This document shows positions 8,020 to 18,112 of a stretch of DNA of 32,561 nt, piece after piece. Source of the DNA: Candidatus Tayloriibacteriota bacterium (GTDB lineage: Bacteria; Patescibacteriota; Minisyncoccia; Phycocordibacterales; PALSA-1337); assembly GCA_903893855.1 (NCBI GenBank), contig CAITNV010000054.1, positions 1 to 32,561 on the forward strand, given 5' to 3'. A program made the position numbers and the translations under genes. The stretch's first letter is position 1, and each line of letters starts with the position of its first letter. The notes beneath the pieces were generated by a model that saw nothing but the letters and a program-made list of their open reading frames with translations, was not told the origin of the DNA and made no database searches.

Positions 8020-8735
8020 AGTAATTTCTCTAAATCATCCTTAGTATACCCCACTCCAACATAATGTTCAATCTGTGGGCCGTCTGCCTTGATTTCAACA
8101 ACTTCTTCGACAGCGTGTGTTTCGAAGTTCTTTTTTACAAGAAATATAACAACTCTTTCATCAAAATCTTTTCGTATTCGATCGATTGTGTGTCGAGATT
8201 CTATAAAACGCTCAATAAAAGCTGACTTCGGTATATTTCGACCTTCTAGCGTCTCCCGAGCTATCGTAAACTTCCAAGCTACTTCTGGTTTCTGGTATAC
8301 ATAAAAAATACGGACTTGACGACCCTTATCAAGTGAACGTTTTATATTACGGGCTGACTTTTCGTATTTTGAAAATGTCCCATCGAGCAGAAAAGTTTGT
8401 TTATTATCTATAGCAACATCGTGAATCTTATCAACGATAATAGAAATAGCTCCTTGGAAAAGATATGAATTACTACCACGATAGTCCGGCAGATAATGTC
8501 GCAGATCGTCCCCATCGATACGGATTACTTTATGTTTCTGGTACCTCTCGAGACTTTCAATGAGGTTCTTAGAATATTCAGTTTTACCTGCACCAGGTGA
8601 TCCAGCCATGAAAACTGAGAATGTCTGTTCGTCCGGCGCAAATTTTGCTATGTCTGTTAGCTCCTTGGCAATTCGTTTTTTATTTTGCCGAGCGAATACT
8701 TCAGCAATTTGTTTTATTTTTTCTGCTTCGTCCAT
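8013..8735 (-). CDS. zeta toxin-like P-loop kinase
   Basis: FMAGSPGAGKTEYSKNL Walker A, RIDGDDLRHYLPDY, TFLLDGTFSKYEK; start moved to ATG at 8735 (ORF track 8750) because TACAAT lies 6 nt upstream. Confidence 0.8.
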   Translation of the reverse strand: MDEAEKIKQIAEVFARQNKKRIAKELTDIAKFAPDEQTFSVFMAGSPGAGKTEYSKNLIESLERYQKHKVIRIDGDDLRHYLPDYRGSNSYLFQGAISIIVDKIHDVAIDNKQTFLLDGTFSKYEKSARNIKRSLDKGRQVRIFYVYQKPEVAWKFTIARETLEGRNIPKSAFIERFIESRHTIDRIRKDFDERVVIFLVKKNFETHAVEEVVEIKADGPQIEHYVGVGYTKDDLEKLLC

Positions 8736-8801
8736 GGCATAATTGTACATGAATTAAAAGATCGTGCCTCACAACCACATCTCTCTATTCTCCACATATC
8801 G

Positions 8802-8810
8802 TGGTATAAT
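8802..8810 (+). promoter_or_regulatory. extended -10 promoter TGGTATAAT for 8856 gene (leadered)
   Basis: TGnTATAAT consensus. Confidence 0.55.
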
Positions 8811-8855
8811 ACTTCACGACTTACTTAATTAATTATTAAAATATTATTTAAAACA

Positions 8856-9272
8856 ATGCAAGATCAAGTATCAAATAACGTGACTCCTGCCCCAGAAAAT
8901 GTAACAGCCCCCGTAGCGAGCGCATTGAACCAAACAAATACAAATGAAAGTCATCCTAAACTCGCCCGTTTTCTGAGAATATTTAAGTGGATAACATTAT
9001 TTTTTGTAATTATTTCACTTATCTATCCTGTTACAACAGGGGTTTTTACGCACTCAGTAACTGAACAGTTCATATGGCCTATCTTAGGCCTCGTATCGTT
9101 TCTAGTATCTTGGCACTTGCTCAAAAAAGGAAATATTGTCCCTGCGTTTATACTCATGCTCATTGCATTCGCTTTATCTTTCCTTGCGGTGATAGGTATC
9201 GTAATACTATTGTTCCTCGTCTTGCCAATGATGTGGCAAATATTATTTATGCTCGCAGGTGGAGGTCATTAA
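8856..9272 (+). CDS. membrane protein (138 aa)
   Basis: Pro/Thr-rich N-term plus ~3-4 hydrophobic helices. Confidence 0.65.
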   Translation: MQDQVSNNVTPAPENVTAPVASALNQTNTNESHPKLARFLRIFKWITLFFVIISLIYPVTTGVFTHSVTEQFIWPILGLVSFLVSWHLLKKGNIVPAFILMLIAFALSFLAVIGIVILLFLVLPMMWQILFMLAGGGH

Positions 9273-9287
9273 TTAATAATTTCACAC

Positions 9288-10118
9288 ATGGAACCACAAA
9301 ATCAGCGCAGGACAATATCTACTCTCATCAACACTGATATACAAGTCTTTAAACTTATCCATAAAAAGTTCAGCCTATTCGTACCGTTTCTAATCTCAAT
9401 CGTAGCAATATTTGCAGTCGTTCTAATTCCATTAATAACTGGTTTCAATGGTCAGGTATTAGCATACTTATACAGACATTTTAGTTACACTCATTTTATC
9501 AATCTTTCATTCCCAATTGAAGTATTCATATACTCGTTTATTTGTTGCGCTTTGTATACCCTTAGCTATGTCTTCCTCGGGTATATATTGAGAAAGAAAT
9601 ACTTACACATACAAGAAAGCCCGACTACGGTACTCACTAGATATGTAAAACTTTCAGGATATATCCTCCTACTCGCTTGCACGTGGTTCATCATCTTATG
9701 CACAATCGGTGGACGTCGAAGGAATGGTATTTCATTTCTTGTCACGAGGAGCCTCACAGATATATTAACGATATTCAAACTATTCCTCTATATAAATCTT
9801 GTCCGCGTATCACTTGGTGATGAAAAGAGTGATTTCAAACAAACATACGAATATGTCAAAAAAGACACCTATCAAATACTTACCATCTGGTTTGGTAGCG
9901 GACTGCTGGTATCGATGATATGTTTCGTATGTATCGTCCTTCTTGCCGTCTTTGGAAAAGCTGGCTTCATTCCAAATACAATTACCGTGCAAGACATCGT
10001 AGCTCCAGCAATCTTTCTTGGATTTGGTTTTGTATTAATTTTTCGAGCATTCGCAGAACAAATTGGGACTTTTGCAGTTTACTTGAAGTATAAAAGTAAC
10101 GTGGATATTTTAAATTAA
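9288..10118 (+). CDS. multi-pass membrane protein (276 aa)
   Basis: ~6 hydrophobic helices; closely follows preceding gene. Confidence 0.65.
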   Translation: MEPQNQRRTISTLINTDIQVFKLIHKKFSLFVPFLISIVAIFAVVLIPLITGFNGQVLAYLYRHFSYTHFINLSFPIEVFIYSFICCALYTLSYVFLGYILRKKYLHIQESPTTVLTRYVKLSGYILLLACTWFIILCTIGGRRRNGISFLVTRSLTDILTIFKLFLYINLVRVSLGDEKSDFKQTYEYVKKDTYQILTIWFGSGLLVSMICFVCIVLLAVFGKAGFIPNTITVQDIVAPAIFLGFGFVLIFRAFAEQIGTFAVYLKYKSNVDILN

Positions 10119-10130
10119 AAAAACACACTT

Positions 10131-10943
10131 ATGAAAACAAAAATAATATCAGCAACATCAACATTAATCGTCGGTTTATTAGTCCTCCCCACGGTAACTT
10201 TCGCTTCATGGTGGAATCCATTTACATGGTTTACCACAGCCACTCCCCAGCCAATGCCAGAACTTGTTGTTGAAGCTGTGTCTCTCACTGATCTAGTTTT
10301 TAATAAATATTGTGTTACTCCACCAACAATAAATTACAAGAACACGGATTATTCAGACGCATATATTAAAAGCCTCGGCAATATGGACACAATTGATTTC
10401 GAGAATACATTAAATAACAGTAAGGTTAGTGGTGCTCAATTACCTGAAGCCCTTTATTATTTCGGCTTTAAACTAACTCAAAAAGGCCTTGTGGACGATA
10501 GTCTCAGAATGTATAAATGTGCAGCTGAAAATTATTATGACATTCAAGCAATGTATCGTATGGCAAGCGTATATGACAGCGGCACTGATAGTATCCAGAA
10601 ACAGCTTCCAAATGCATATATAGGAAATAAGATCGCAGTTGATTACAACAAAGCGTATTACTGGCTCGTAGCTTTGATATACAGTGCTAAGCAAGAGAAG
10701 ACGAATTTCCTCGACACCAACACTCAGCGAGGATGGAACACAATAGCGATGCTTGATGATATACAAAACACTCACAAGATCACGGGTGATATTAAAAAGA
10801 TAGAAACTGATGCTATTAAATTTGTAGCGAAAAGATATCCTAATGTTACGACAGCTCAAGGGAGCGTTGGCGCGCATGGGCTTGGAGTTTCATTAAATAA
10901 TTCAACGGCATCAAGTTCAACTTTGCATGCACCGGCAATTTAA
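10131..10943 (+). CDS. secreted protein with Sel1/TPR-like repeat region
   Basis: Signal peptide TLIVGLLVLPTVTFA; LPEALYYFGFKLTQKGLVDDSLRMYKCAAENYYDIQAMYRMASVYDSG resembles Sel1-type repeats. Confidence 0.5.
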   Translation: MKTKIISATSTLIVGLLVLPTVTFASWWNPFTWFTTATPQPMPELVVEAVSLTDLVFNKYCVTPPTINYKNTDYSDAYIKSLGNMDTIDFENTLNNSKVSGAQLPEALYYFGFKLTQKGLVDDSLRMYKCAAENYYDIQAMYRMASVYDSGTDSIQKQLPNAYIGNKIAVDYNKAYYWLVALIYSAKQEKTNFLDTNTQRGWNTIAMLDDIQNTHKITGDIKKIETDAIKFVAKRYPNVTTAQGSVGAHGLGVSLNNSTASSSTLHAPAI

Positions 10944-10975
10944 GCATAACTAGCTTGTAGGTTATAATTCATCAC

Positions 10976-12016
10976 ATGGAAACACCGAAATCATTTGATG
11001 AATCAGCACCCGTACCGACGGACCATATCGAAAAATCAAAAGAACAGGTTTTCGGCGAGCAAATTTCGGCGTATTTGGAAAGTCCACATTTTCTAAATTT
11101 CCTCCATGAATTACCCGATGAGTATAGAGAAAAGGCATTAGGAATAGTCATCGAATACTTTATCATCAACACTGATGGAAATAATGTAGAGACTTTTCAA
11201 GAAAGGATTAAGGGAATACATTTTGATCGATTACATCCTGAAGACGAGGACAGTTTGCAAAGCGCAATATACATGTCTGTTGTCGAACGATTGGGTTTTA
11301 AGGAACCACTAAACAAACTGGATGAGAAAGTTGTTTTTGACTATTTCGTGGAAAACTATATAAAAAACGGATATTTTTTCCACGGTTTTAATGGGACTTT
11401 TGAAGATGTAATTAGAGAAAAAGGCCTAACTCCAGATGAGAGACTGTGGGATACGGAAGACCTTAAAGCAATAACAGAAATCGGGACAAAACATGGTAAG
11501 CCAATGTTGCTCGGTTGGCACAGTATCAATTCTGAAGGAAAGATTTTCTTTGATGCACATACGAAAAATATGTATCGGTATGCGGTAGCTTCTCCTGAAT
11601 GGTTTGCGCACTTCGTGGCGGAAGGTAATCATGTGGAACCTACCGGTGATAATAAAAAAGTTTTTTACACGAGAAACTACGACAAGGCTCGCGCAAATGT
11701 TGTACAGACCTGCAGAGACATGGCGCTGGACCCAGAAGAAGAGAGTCGAGTCATGGCATTCTTTGAAAAATATTGGAAATTATTGGCTCAAGAGAAATCA
11801 AAACCAAAGCTTGCCCTCATTAAACGCACCGCAATCGAGCCCATTGATAAACTTAATGATTTTTATACGTACGAGAATTTTAAAACATTTGGTTTCGATA
11901 ATGTACTTAAGGGATTATTAAGATGGGAAGATAGCGATCAAAGTATACAAGAAGCAATTACGCCCGAGAATATCGTTATTGTTGATTTGCCTGAATATAA
12001 GGCGGTTCATATTTAA
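10976..12016 (+). CDS. hypothetical protein (346 aa), possible ART-like fold
   Basis: FFHGFNGTFEDVIREKGLTP and YRYAVASPEWFAHFV segments; TATAAT 7 nt upstream of ATG. Confidence 0.6.
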   Translation: METPKSFDESAPVPTDHIEKSKEQVFGEQISAYLESPHFLNFLHELPDEYREKALGIVIEYFIINTDGNNVETFQERIKGIHFDRLHPEDEDSLQSAIYMSVVERLGFKEPLNKLDEKVVFDYFVENYIKNGYFFHGFNGTFEDVIREKGLTPDERLWDTEDLKAITEIGTKHGKPMLLGWHSINSEGKIFFDAHTKNMYRYAVASPEWFAHFVAEGNHVEPTGDNKKVFYTRNYDKARANVVQTCRDMALDPEEESRVMAFFEKYWKLLAQEKSKPKLALIKRTAIEPIDKLNDFYTYENFKTFGFDNVLKGLLRWEDSDQSIQEAITPENIVIVDLPEYKAVHI

Positions 12017-12116
12017 TTTCTTGAACACGCTTTGTGTAGTTATTTACAATACTAAATAATTGTGAAATATATCAATAAGATCTTTTCACCAAAAAACCAC
12101 GAACTAATAAAACCTA

Positions 12117-12596
12117 ATGCATAGCACGATAGTCTTAGGCAGTAGCCCACCAAGTTGGTGGCACCGGCACGCAATCAAAGTTAATGTCAAGAAACTTGAT
12201 CCACAGATCGCACAAGATCAAGTCGAGCTTGAATCAAGTACCGTTGAAGTAACTGTTGGTCAAATTGAGAGTGGTATATGGCGTGTGGGCTGGAAAATAC
12301 TACACGGACCAATCAGTCTCGACTCTGATGAATCTGGCGGGCAACGTTTCTTTACGACCGAGGAACTTCTCGCAACCTTCGGACTCAACGAATTCGAGGG
12401 ACTAAGCGAAGCGTTCAATCTCGAGTATGGCGCCCACACCGCAGTCCCCGGCAAATACATCCGTTACGGCCGATGGCTAAATATCCCCTGCCCCGGCACC
12501 GGATGTGACGGCGACCCCGATGTATCGATCTTGGTTGAAGAGACGATCCAAGCGGCAATAATTAAACTCGTCGAATCGAATGTCGTGCCACAATAA
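12117..12596 (+). CDS. hypothetical protein (159 aa)
   Basis: Intact ORF followed directly by a terminator. Confidence 0.6.
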   Translation: MHSTIVLGSSPPSWWHRHAIKVNVKKLDPQIAQDQVELESSTVEVTVGQIESGIWRVGWKILHGPISLDSDESGGQRFFTTEELLATFGLNEFEGLSEAFNLEYGAHTAVPGKYIRYGRWLNIPCPGTGCDGDPDVSILVEETIQAAIIKLVESNVVPQ

Positions 12597-12625
12597 GACC
12601 ACCATTTTGGTTGGTCTTTTTTTAT
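12595..12625 (+). terminator. rho-independent terminator
   Basis: AAGACCACCATTTTGGTTGGTCTTTTTTT. Confidence 0.8.
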
Positions 12626-12694
12626 ATCAAATTACTATATTAAACTTATAAAAATTTTGTCGTGCAGTCTACAATTAAATGCTACTATTACAGC

Positions 12695-13972
12695 ATGAAA
12701 ACAAGACATATTATCGCATCGTCACTCATTATTATTTTATCAGTAGCACTATTCTCATTCTCCTCTGCATATGCTTGCGGTTGCGGCGTCCTCATAACTT
12801 CGGGTGATAAAGGCTCTTGGGCATATGGTGAAGATTCCACTGAGAAATCCTTCATCAATCTCGATAAAGGTGTTGAGAAATTAATCATTAGCCTTGATAT
12901 CAAAAATACTTCGAAAGATTCAGTATTAGTAATCCCCGTCCCTGCTCAACCGGCCACAGTTACCACCGATATACTCGGCGACGTACCTCATATTAGTGGC
13001 TACGATGTTGAAACAGTTGCCCGAGGAAATATAACCCACATTCGTGATGCGCTTCTTGTTACCCAGATTTATCCTGCCGTACCATTGTTTTTATCTGAAA
13101 CTATGAGAAGCATAGGAGACCAAGAAAGCGGTGCTTTTCAGCTTGGCACAAATTCCCCGATCGGTAGTGGCATTACCGTGTACCAACACCTCGAGAAGAA
13201 CGGTATGATCGCTGAAGTGCTTGGGGCTTCAAGCTCAGATGCGCTCTATAGTTACCTTACGGGAAAAGGCCTAAAGGTAGACAAAGACTCAATTCCAATA
13301 TTCCGAGACTATATAAACGATAATTTCTCTTTCATTGTCTCATGGATCAACCCGTCAAATGTTGACGCGAGCGCTCGAGGTATACTCGCTAGCTTCCCTG
13401 CTACAGAAATGTTCTATCCACTAAAACCGGGTTCAGCATATTCAGGCCTCGGTGCGACCAAAACCATTACAGTAATCGGACATGTTAGTCCAAAGATCTA
13501 TAGTGATATCAAGGACAGCACTTTTGTTAATTACCTTTACTCGGACGAAGGCTCGTCATTTAAAGACTTTTTTACTTCTGAAGACGGCTTTGCTTTCACC
13601 AAAATAACAATATTTGCAAAACCCTCGGCACTCACGCAGGATCTCTACATCTCAAACGCTACACCTTTGCGAATATATAATGCCCAATTTATTAACCTTT
13701 ATCCCGTGACATACGGCATTATCCTACTCCTCATCATATCGGCTTTGTCAGTCTGTATTACTGCGGGGATACTGTATCGGAATGAACTAACATGGACTAA
13801 ACTATTGAGATTATTCATCTCGTCCTGCTTTACAATTATCGGAACTGCAGTTGGATCTAGATTATGCTTGGAAAATAAAAGAATTAAATACGTTCTGTTA
13901 CATTCAATACTATTTACCGCAATTACGCTTAGCGTATGGTATACGATTTTTGCAACGTTTCGAAACTGGTAG
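12695..13972 (+). CDS. DUF2330-like secreted/membrane protein
   Basis: Signal peptide then ACGCGVLI..., C-terminal TM helices; start corrected from 12662 to the ATG preceded by TACTAT-N6. Confidence 0.6.
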   Translation: MKTRHIIASSLIIILSVALFSFSSAYACGCGVLITSGDKGSWAYGEDSTEKSFINLDKGVEKLIISLDIKNTSKDSVLVIPVPAQPATVTTDILGDVPHISGYDVETVARGNITHIRDALLVTQIYPAVPLFLSETMRSIGDQESGAFQLGTNSPIGSGITVYQHLEKNGMIAEVLGASSSDALYSYLTGKGLKVDKDSIPIFRDYINDNFSFIVSWINPSNVDASARGILASFPATEMFYPLKPGSAYSGLGATKTITVIGHVSPKIYSDIKDSTFVNYLYSDEGSSFKDFFTSEDGFAFTKITIFAKPSALTQDLYISNATPLRIYNAQFINLYPVTYGIILLLIISALSVCITAGILYRNELTWTKLLRLFISSCFTIIGTAVGSRLCLENKRIKYVLLHSILFTAITLSVWYTIFATFRNW

Positions 13973-14017
13973 CGGGATTTAATAGAAATCTTGTCCACAT
14001 TAGATTATACTTAGACT

Positions 14018-15337
14018 ATGAAGCCCGAATCTAATTTCCTACCAGAACTTCCACCCAGAGAAGCGGTGTCGCGTGATGCCACCAGCATTTTACGTGCACA
14101 GCTCGAATCGTCCGAGCGACCGAGCACTTTTGACACTGAGATTATTAACCTACTTAAAGAGGTCTCAGGTAGTGAATCAAAATCAGCCATAGTAAATGAA
14201 CTTGCACGAAGAGGACTGATTGCAGGAACATTTATTGCGAGTAAAGCCATCGGTATTGTGGCAGGGCTCGGCGCCGGCGAAATGGGTAAAAATTACGCGA
14301 CGCACCGAGCAGGTGAATATTTATCGCGCTTTCTTCTCACTCCTCAAGCCGTTAAAGGCGCAGCGTCACATGTGGCAGGTGGAATAAAAGACACGGTCGG
14401 GAAAGCTGCGAGCGTAGTGACCGATGCTTTGCCAACAAGCGTGACATCTGGAATCCAATCAGCATGGAGTAGTGTCGTCAAGCATGTTCAAGACTTCGGA
14501 CACAGCGTCACGACGACACTTCCAGAAATGAATGGTGTTATTGATACGGCTTCACATAAGGCTCACGCTCTCGGTGAACTCGGCGATCAAGGCCTAACAG
14601 GATCAGTACACGCTGTTAATGAATACGTAGTCCAGCCCACCATCGATGTCACCGCAAAGGGTACCGGATATGCAGCATACCTCCCTTCTGCAACAATAGG
14701 ATACCTTGCAGGTAGTGCGCTATTCGGTGGAGCAGTGGGTGTGTACCAAGAAATTAAAAAAGAACATAGTTTCGCTGTCGTAAAAGAATTGATCGATACT
14801 ATGGAATCAAGTGTCGATGCAAGCAGAGAAAAAAGGGATGCTTGTTTGGAACTCATTGCGACATTCACAAAGATTTCGAATAAAGTTAAAGAAGTTGATA
14901 AACACGGTTACTCTTTCACCAGAGATCAATGGCTAGCTTTCGCCAGTGCGGTGCGTGAAGCAAAAGTCTATTTATTACGAGACAAAACCAAACCCGCAGA
15001 GATCATTGCAGACCCTGCTGTAAAGAAAGGCATGGAAGTTCAAAATGAAGTTGTCAGAGGAATAATTGATAATCAAAAAGGATTAACCGACGCCGATAGA
15101 GAATTGGCAACTGCCATACTAGGTCAATTCTGCACCGCTATTTCACAAGACATCGATCCTATCATGAGAGAGCATGCTGCCCACAACCATATCGCCTCAA
15201 GAATACAGCGCTATTCGGGAGTCTTCGTACGTAAAGGTTTCGCAGCGACTGGTCTACCCCTCTTATGGAGAGCGATGAAAGTGGCATTAGAGACCGGAAG
15301 TTTTGCAGCTCGATTAGCAATCCCTTTTATAAAATAA
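14018..15337 (+). CDS. hypothetical protein (439 aa) with Gly/Ala-rich hydrophobic segments
   Basis: Intact ORF, TATACT-N6-ATG upstream. Confidence 0.65.
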   Translation: MKPESNFLPELPPREAVSRDATSILRAQLESSERPSTFDTEIINLLKEVSGSESKSAIVNELARRGLIAGTFIASKAIGIVAGLGAGEMGKNYATHRAGEYLSRFLLTPQAVKGAASHVAGGIKDTVGKAASVVTDALPTSVTSGIQSAWSSVVKHVQDFGHSVTTTLPEMNGVIDTASHKAHALGELGDQGLTGSVHAVNEYVVQPTIDVTAKGTGYAAYLPSATIGYLAGSALFGGAVGVYQEIKKEHSFAVVKELIDTMESSVDASREKRDACLELIATFTKISNKVKEVDKHGYSFTRDQWLAFASAVREAKVYLLRDKTKPAEIIADPAVKKGMEVQNEVVRGIIDNQKGLTDADRELATAILGQFCTAISQDIDPIMREHAAHNHIASRIQRYSGVFVRKGFAATGLPLLWRAMKVALETGSFAARLAIPFIK

Positions 15338-15341
15338 ATAT

Positions 15342-15680
15342 ATGAATGAACAAAACAAACAATTTAATATGATAGCTGAATTCGTTGACGATCTATTTGG
15401 TGAAATTGGCATTGATCCAAATGTAAGTGACTTTGACAAGCTTCGCACTACCATCGAAGACCGAGTAATTGCCCGAGTCTTCCTTGAACTCGTCAATTCC
15501 CTCACCCCACAACAAGCCGAACTTGTTGCAAATGATCTTTCTGTCGGCGAAAAGGAAAACCCCGATGCAATATTTACCAAACTCGTTAAAGAAATTCCCA
15601 ACTTGCAAGGCATCATCATAGGAATTCTTGCGAAGATAAGACTCGAGCTTATTGCAGAGTTGAGAGTGATTTCAAAATAG
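15342..15680 (+). CDS. hypothetical protein (112 aa), DUF5663-like
   Basis: Small helical protein, FVDDLFGEIGIDPNVSDFDKL...; follows 14018 gene by 4 nt. Confidence 0.5.
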   Translation: MNEQNKQFNMIAEFVDDLFGEIGIDPNVSDFDKLRTTIEDRVIARVFLELVNSLTPQQAELVANDLSVGEKENPDAIFTKLVKEIPNLQGIIIGILAKIRLELIAELRVISK

Positions 15681-15704
15681 CTTAGTTTTAAAAAAGTATA
15701 AAAA

Positions 15705-15727
15705 ATCCCCGCAAATAAAGCGGGGAT
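15705..15727 (-). terminator. terminator of ter-type operon
   Basis: ATCCCCGC-AAATAAA-GCGGGGAT followed on minus strand by T-rich tract. Confidence 0.85.
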
Positions 15728-15742
15728 GTGAACACCAAAGAA

Positions 15743-16558
15743 CTATTGAGCCTTTTGCTTCAACCACTTAGTGAGCTCCTCGGGAAGGAGTTGCTCATAG
15801 AGGTCGTCAGCATCGACAAACCTTGCGAGATCTTTGACGCTTAAGAAGCCGACATTGTCGAATTCCTCCGCGATCTCCTTCAAGAATTCGAAGTTCGTCT
15901 CTCCAATACCGATGAACATAAAATACATGTTCACCTTCGCACGCTGACATTCCAAGAGAATGTCCCGCACATGAGCTTTGTCATCATTCTCGCCGTCGGT
16001 GAGGAAATAGTTAATAACCGGTTCCCCCGATGTCGATTCAGCGACAAGCCTGTTTGATTCAGATCGGCTCGGCGTGGCATCTTCATCATTCCCCAAGCCA
16101 ATTGATTGACAAAGCCGTCCCATCCAACCTTTTGCTTTCGGCACGGTATTCGCACGACTGTTCCCTTGAACATCCTCTTGATAGAAGCCGTACTCGATAA
16201 GCATGTTTTTGATAACAGGATAGTAGTCCGTACCTCCCCATTTCGGCACTGAATGCTTGCTGAGGATTTCACGCTCAACAAAACCTTCATAGTTGTTTCG
16301 ATTGATCTTGGTAATATCGCTTACATAGCTCTCCCCCGAAGAAAAAGTCTTCACATCGAGGCAACCATTGTCATCGAAACGTAAGCCCACAGGGACGATC
16401 TGCTCAACTACTCGTTGAACCCTACCTTCACGGTAAAGTCCTTGCATTGAGCTACTGACATCGAGAGTGATCCCGACAGCAGCGCACATTTTGGGCAAGT
16501 TGCGCTTCTCGAGCACGAACTTGACCCTTTTCTCTTCTTTCTCCAAGTTAAATTTCAT
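15743..16558 (-). CDS. vWA domain protein, TerF/TerY-like
   Basis: MIDAS DVSSSM, GGTDYYPV, TDGENDD; QGLYREGRVQRVVEQIVPVGLRFDDNGCLDVKTF typical of Ter-linked vWA. Confidence 0.8.
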   Translation of the reverse strand: MKFNLEKEEKRVKFVLEKRNLPKMCAAVGITLDVSSSMQGLYREGRVQRVVEQIVPVGLRFDDNGCLDVKTFSSGESYVSDITKINRNNYEGFVEREILSKHSVPKWGGTDYYPVIKNMLIEYGFYQEDVQGNSRANTVPKAKGWMGRLCQSIGLGNDEDATPSRSESNRLVAESTSGEPVINYFLTDGENDDKAHVRDILLECQRAKVNMYFMFIGIGETNFEFLKEIAEEFDNVGFLSVKDLARFVDADDLYEQLLPEELTKWLKQKAQ

Positions 16559-17505
16559 ACACGTTGTAATCCTTGTACTATCCTTTGTTGTGTGTTTGTA
16601 ACACTCGCTACAATTGCATCATCAAGCTGCGTACCATTTGCAATTGCCGTCAAAACGCAGAGATAATTCGTGCGCCATGCCGGTATATCCACCAAAAGTG
16701 TATTCGAAACACAATCAATGATATGCACGATGGATGCTGCCAAATATTGCCGTTGTAATTTACTCACTTCGAGCATTGCAATTGTTGAGGTGAGACTCTC
16801 GATACGCGAATCGAGCTTTTTCATTTGATCCTCAATACGAACTGCTTCAATTGCACCGTTGTATTTACCTGACCTACAATAGAAGATGAGATATTTTCCT
16901 GCGATAATGACTGCCATAACCTCATCAAGTAATGTAAGCGTGTCTGTACGTAACAACTCTGCAGATCTCGCCAATTCTTCCAATTGCGGTATTCGCGCAT
17001 TTAGATTAGTGACGAGATTGTGGAGATTACGATATTCTCCTTCAAATTTCGCGATCGATTCACCGCGTTTACCGATTTGAAGTTTATTGAGCGCATTGAC
17101 TATCGCACTAATTTCTTGTTTTGAAGCGTCCATCACCGGCGAATGAACAATGTGTGTTTCTCTATCAAGAAGTTTTGAAGCATTCCGCTGGAATTCTTCA
17201 CCCCAGTGGAGGAACTTTTCATCCCTTCCATCATCGAGATTGGTCACACGAATATGTTGACTCGCTTTAGTGAACACTGCGATGTCGCACCCTTCCGTAA
17301 TCATCGAGCGTAGTTCATACGCTGAGACCTCAATTCGCTTCCGAGCAGTTCCACCGTGGAAAATAACACTCGGTAAAACCGGTTTACTTTCTTCACGGTG
17401 GACTGCTGGAGTGCCGAATGAGAGCACGGAAGGTTTAACTTCCTGTTGTACATCTGGCAGTATGCGTATGCCAGAAGTTTTCGGTTTATCTTCTGGCTTT
17501 TTCAT
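16555..17505 (-). CDS. TelA-like toxic anion resistance protein
   Basis: Long helical region with TelA-style pattern and ter-cluster context; start corrected to ATG at 17505, since the 17712 ORF start lies inside terD. Confidence 0.6.
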   Translation of the reverse strand: MKKPEDKPKTSGIRILPDVQQEVKPSVLSFGTPAVHREESKPVLPSVIFHGGTARKRIEVSAYELRSMITEGCDIAVFTKASQHIRVTNLDDGRDEKFLHWGEEFQRNASKLLDRETHIVHSPVMDASKQEISAIVNALNKLQIGKRGESIAKFEGEYRNLHNLVTNLNARIPQLEELARSAELLRTDTLTLLDEVMAVIIAGKYLIFYCRSGKYNGAIEAVRIEDQMKKLDSRIESLTSTIAMLEVSKLQRQYLAASIVHIIDCVSNTLLVDIPAWRTNYLCVLTAIANGTQLDDAIVASVTNTQQRIVQGLQRV

Positions 17506-17506
17506 A

Positions 17507-18112
17507 TTAGCTATACTGCGTGAGCACATCTCCCAATTCCACCTCAGAACCAACACCCACGGCCTTGAAGGCCCAAGTGCCATTTTCACGAACAAGACTA
17601 CCAACTTGAATTGCCCGATTACCGGCGAATTCGCGAGACAGGTCATACCGGCAGAGCTCTTCGCCACTATCGGCATCAAGCACTCGGACGAATGCATTGT
17701 TGACGCGCCCAAAGTCCTGCTTGCGTTTCCGAGCTTCGTAAATGGTGACGAAGAGTGACACTTCGACGAGCGCTTGCGGCAAACGGGAGAGAGCGATCTT
17801 GATCACTTCATCATCCCCTTCGCCGGCACCCGTCCGATTATCACCCGTATGCGTCATCGTTCCGTCGGTCGTTTCGAGGCTACCGTCCGGATTCTTCGTA
17901 AGATCGGTGTTCGCATAACATACCGCATGCGAACCATCCCCGAAGAATTTCGGCGAGCCTTGTGGCGTAATGACGAGCCCGAATGCACTCGCATCGAGAT
18001 CGAAATTCTCACCAGCTTTCTCGGCAACATCCCAACCCATTGCGACCATAACTGTCGCAACACCCTTGTTGATCTGGAATTTTTTGCCTTTTTGCAGATT
18101 AAACGTGGCCAT
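17507..18112 (-). CDS. terD: TerD family protein
   Basis: MATFNLQKGKKFQINKG, GENFDLDASAFGL, GDNRTGAGEGDDEVIKIALSRLP; AGGAGA upstream. Confidence 0.92.
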   Translation of the reverse strand: MATFNLQKGKKFQINKGVATVMVAMGWDVAEKAGENFDLDASAFGLVITPQGSPKFFGDGSHAVCYANTDLTKNPDGSLETTDGTMTHTGDNRTGAGEGDDEVIKIALSRLPQALVEVSLFVTIYEARKRKQDFGRVNNAFVRVLDADSGEELCRYDLSREFAGNRAIQVGSLVRENGTWAFKAVGVGSEVELGDVLTQYS

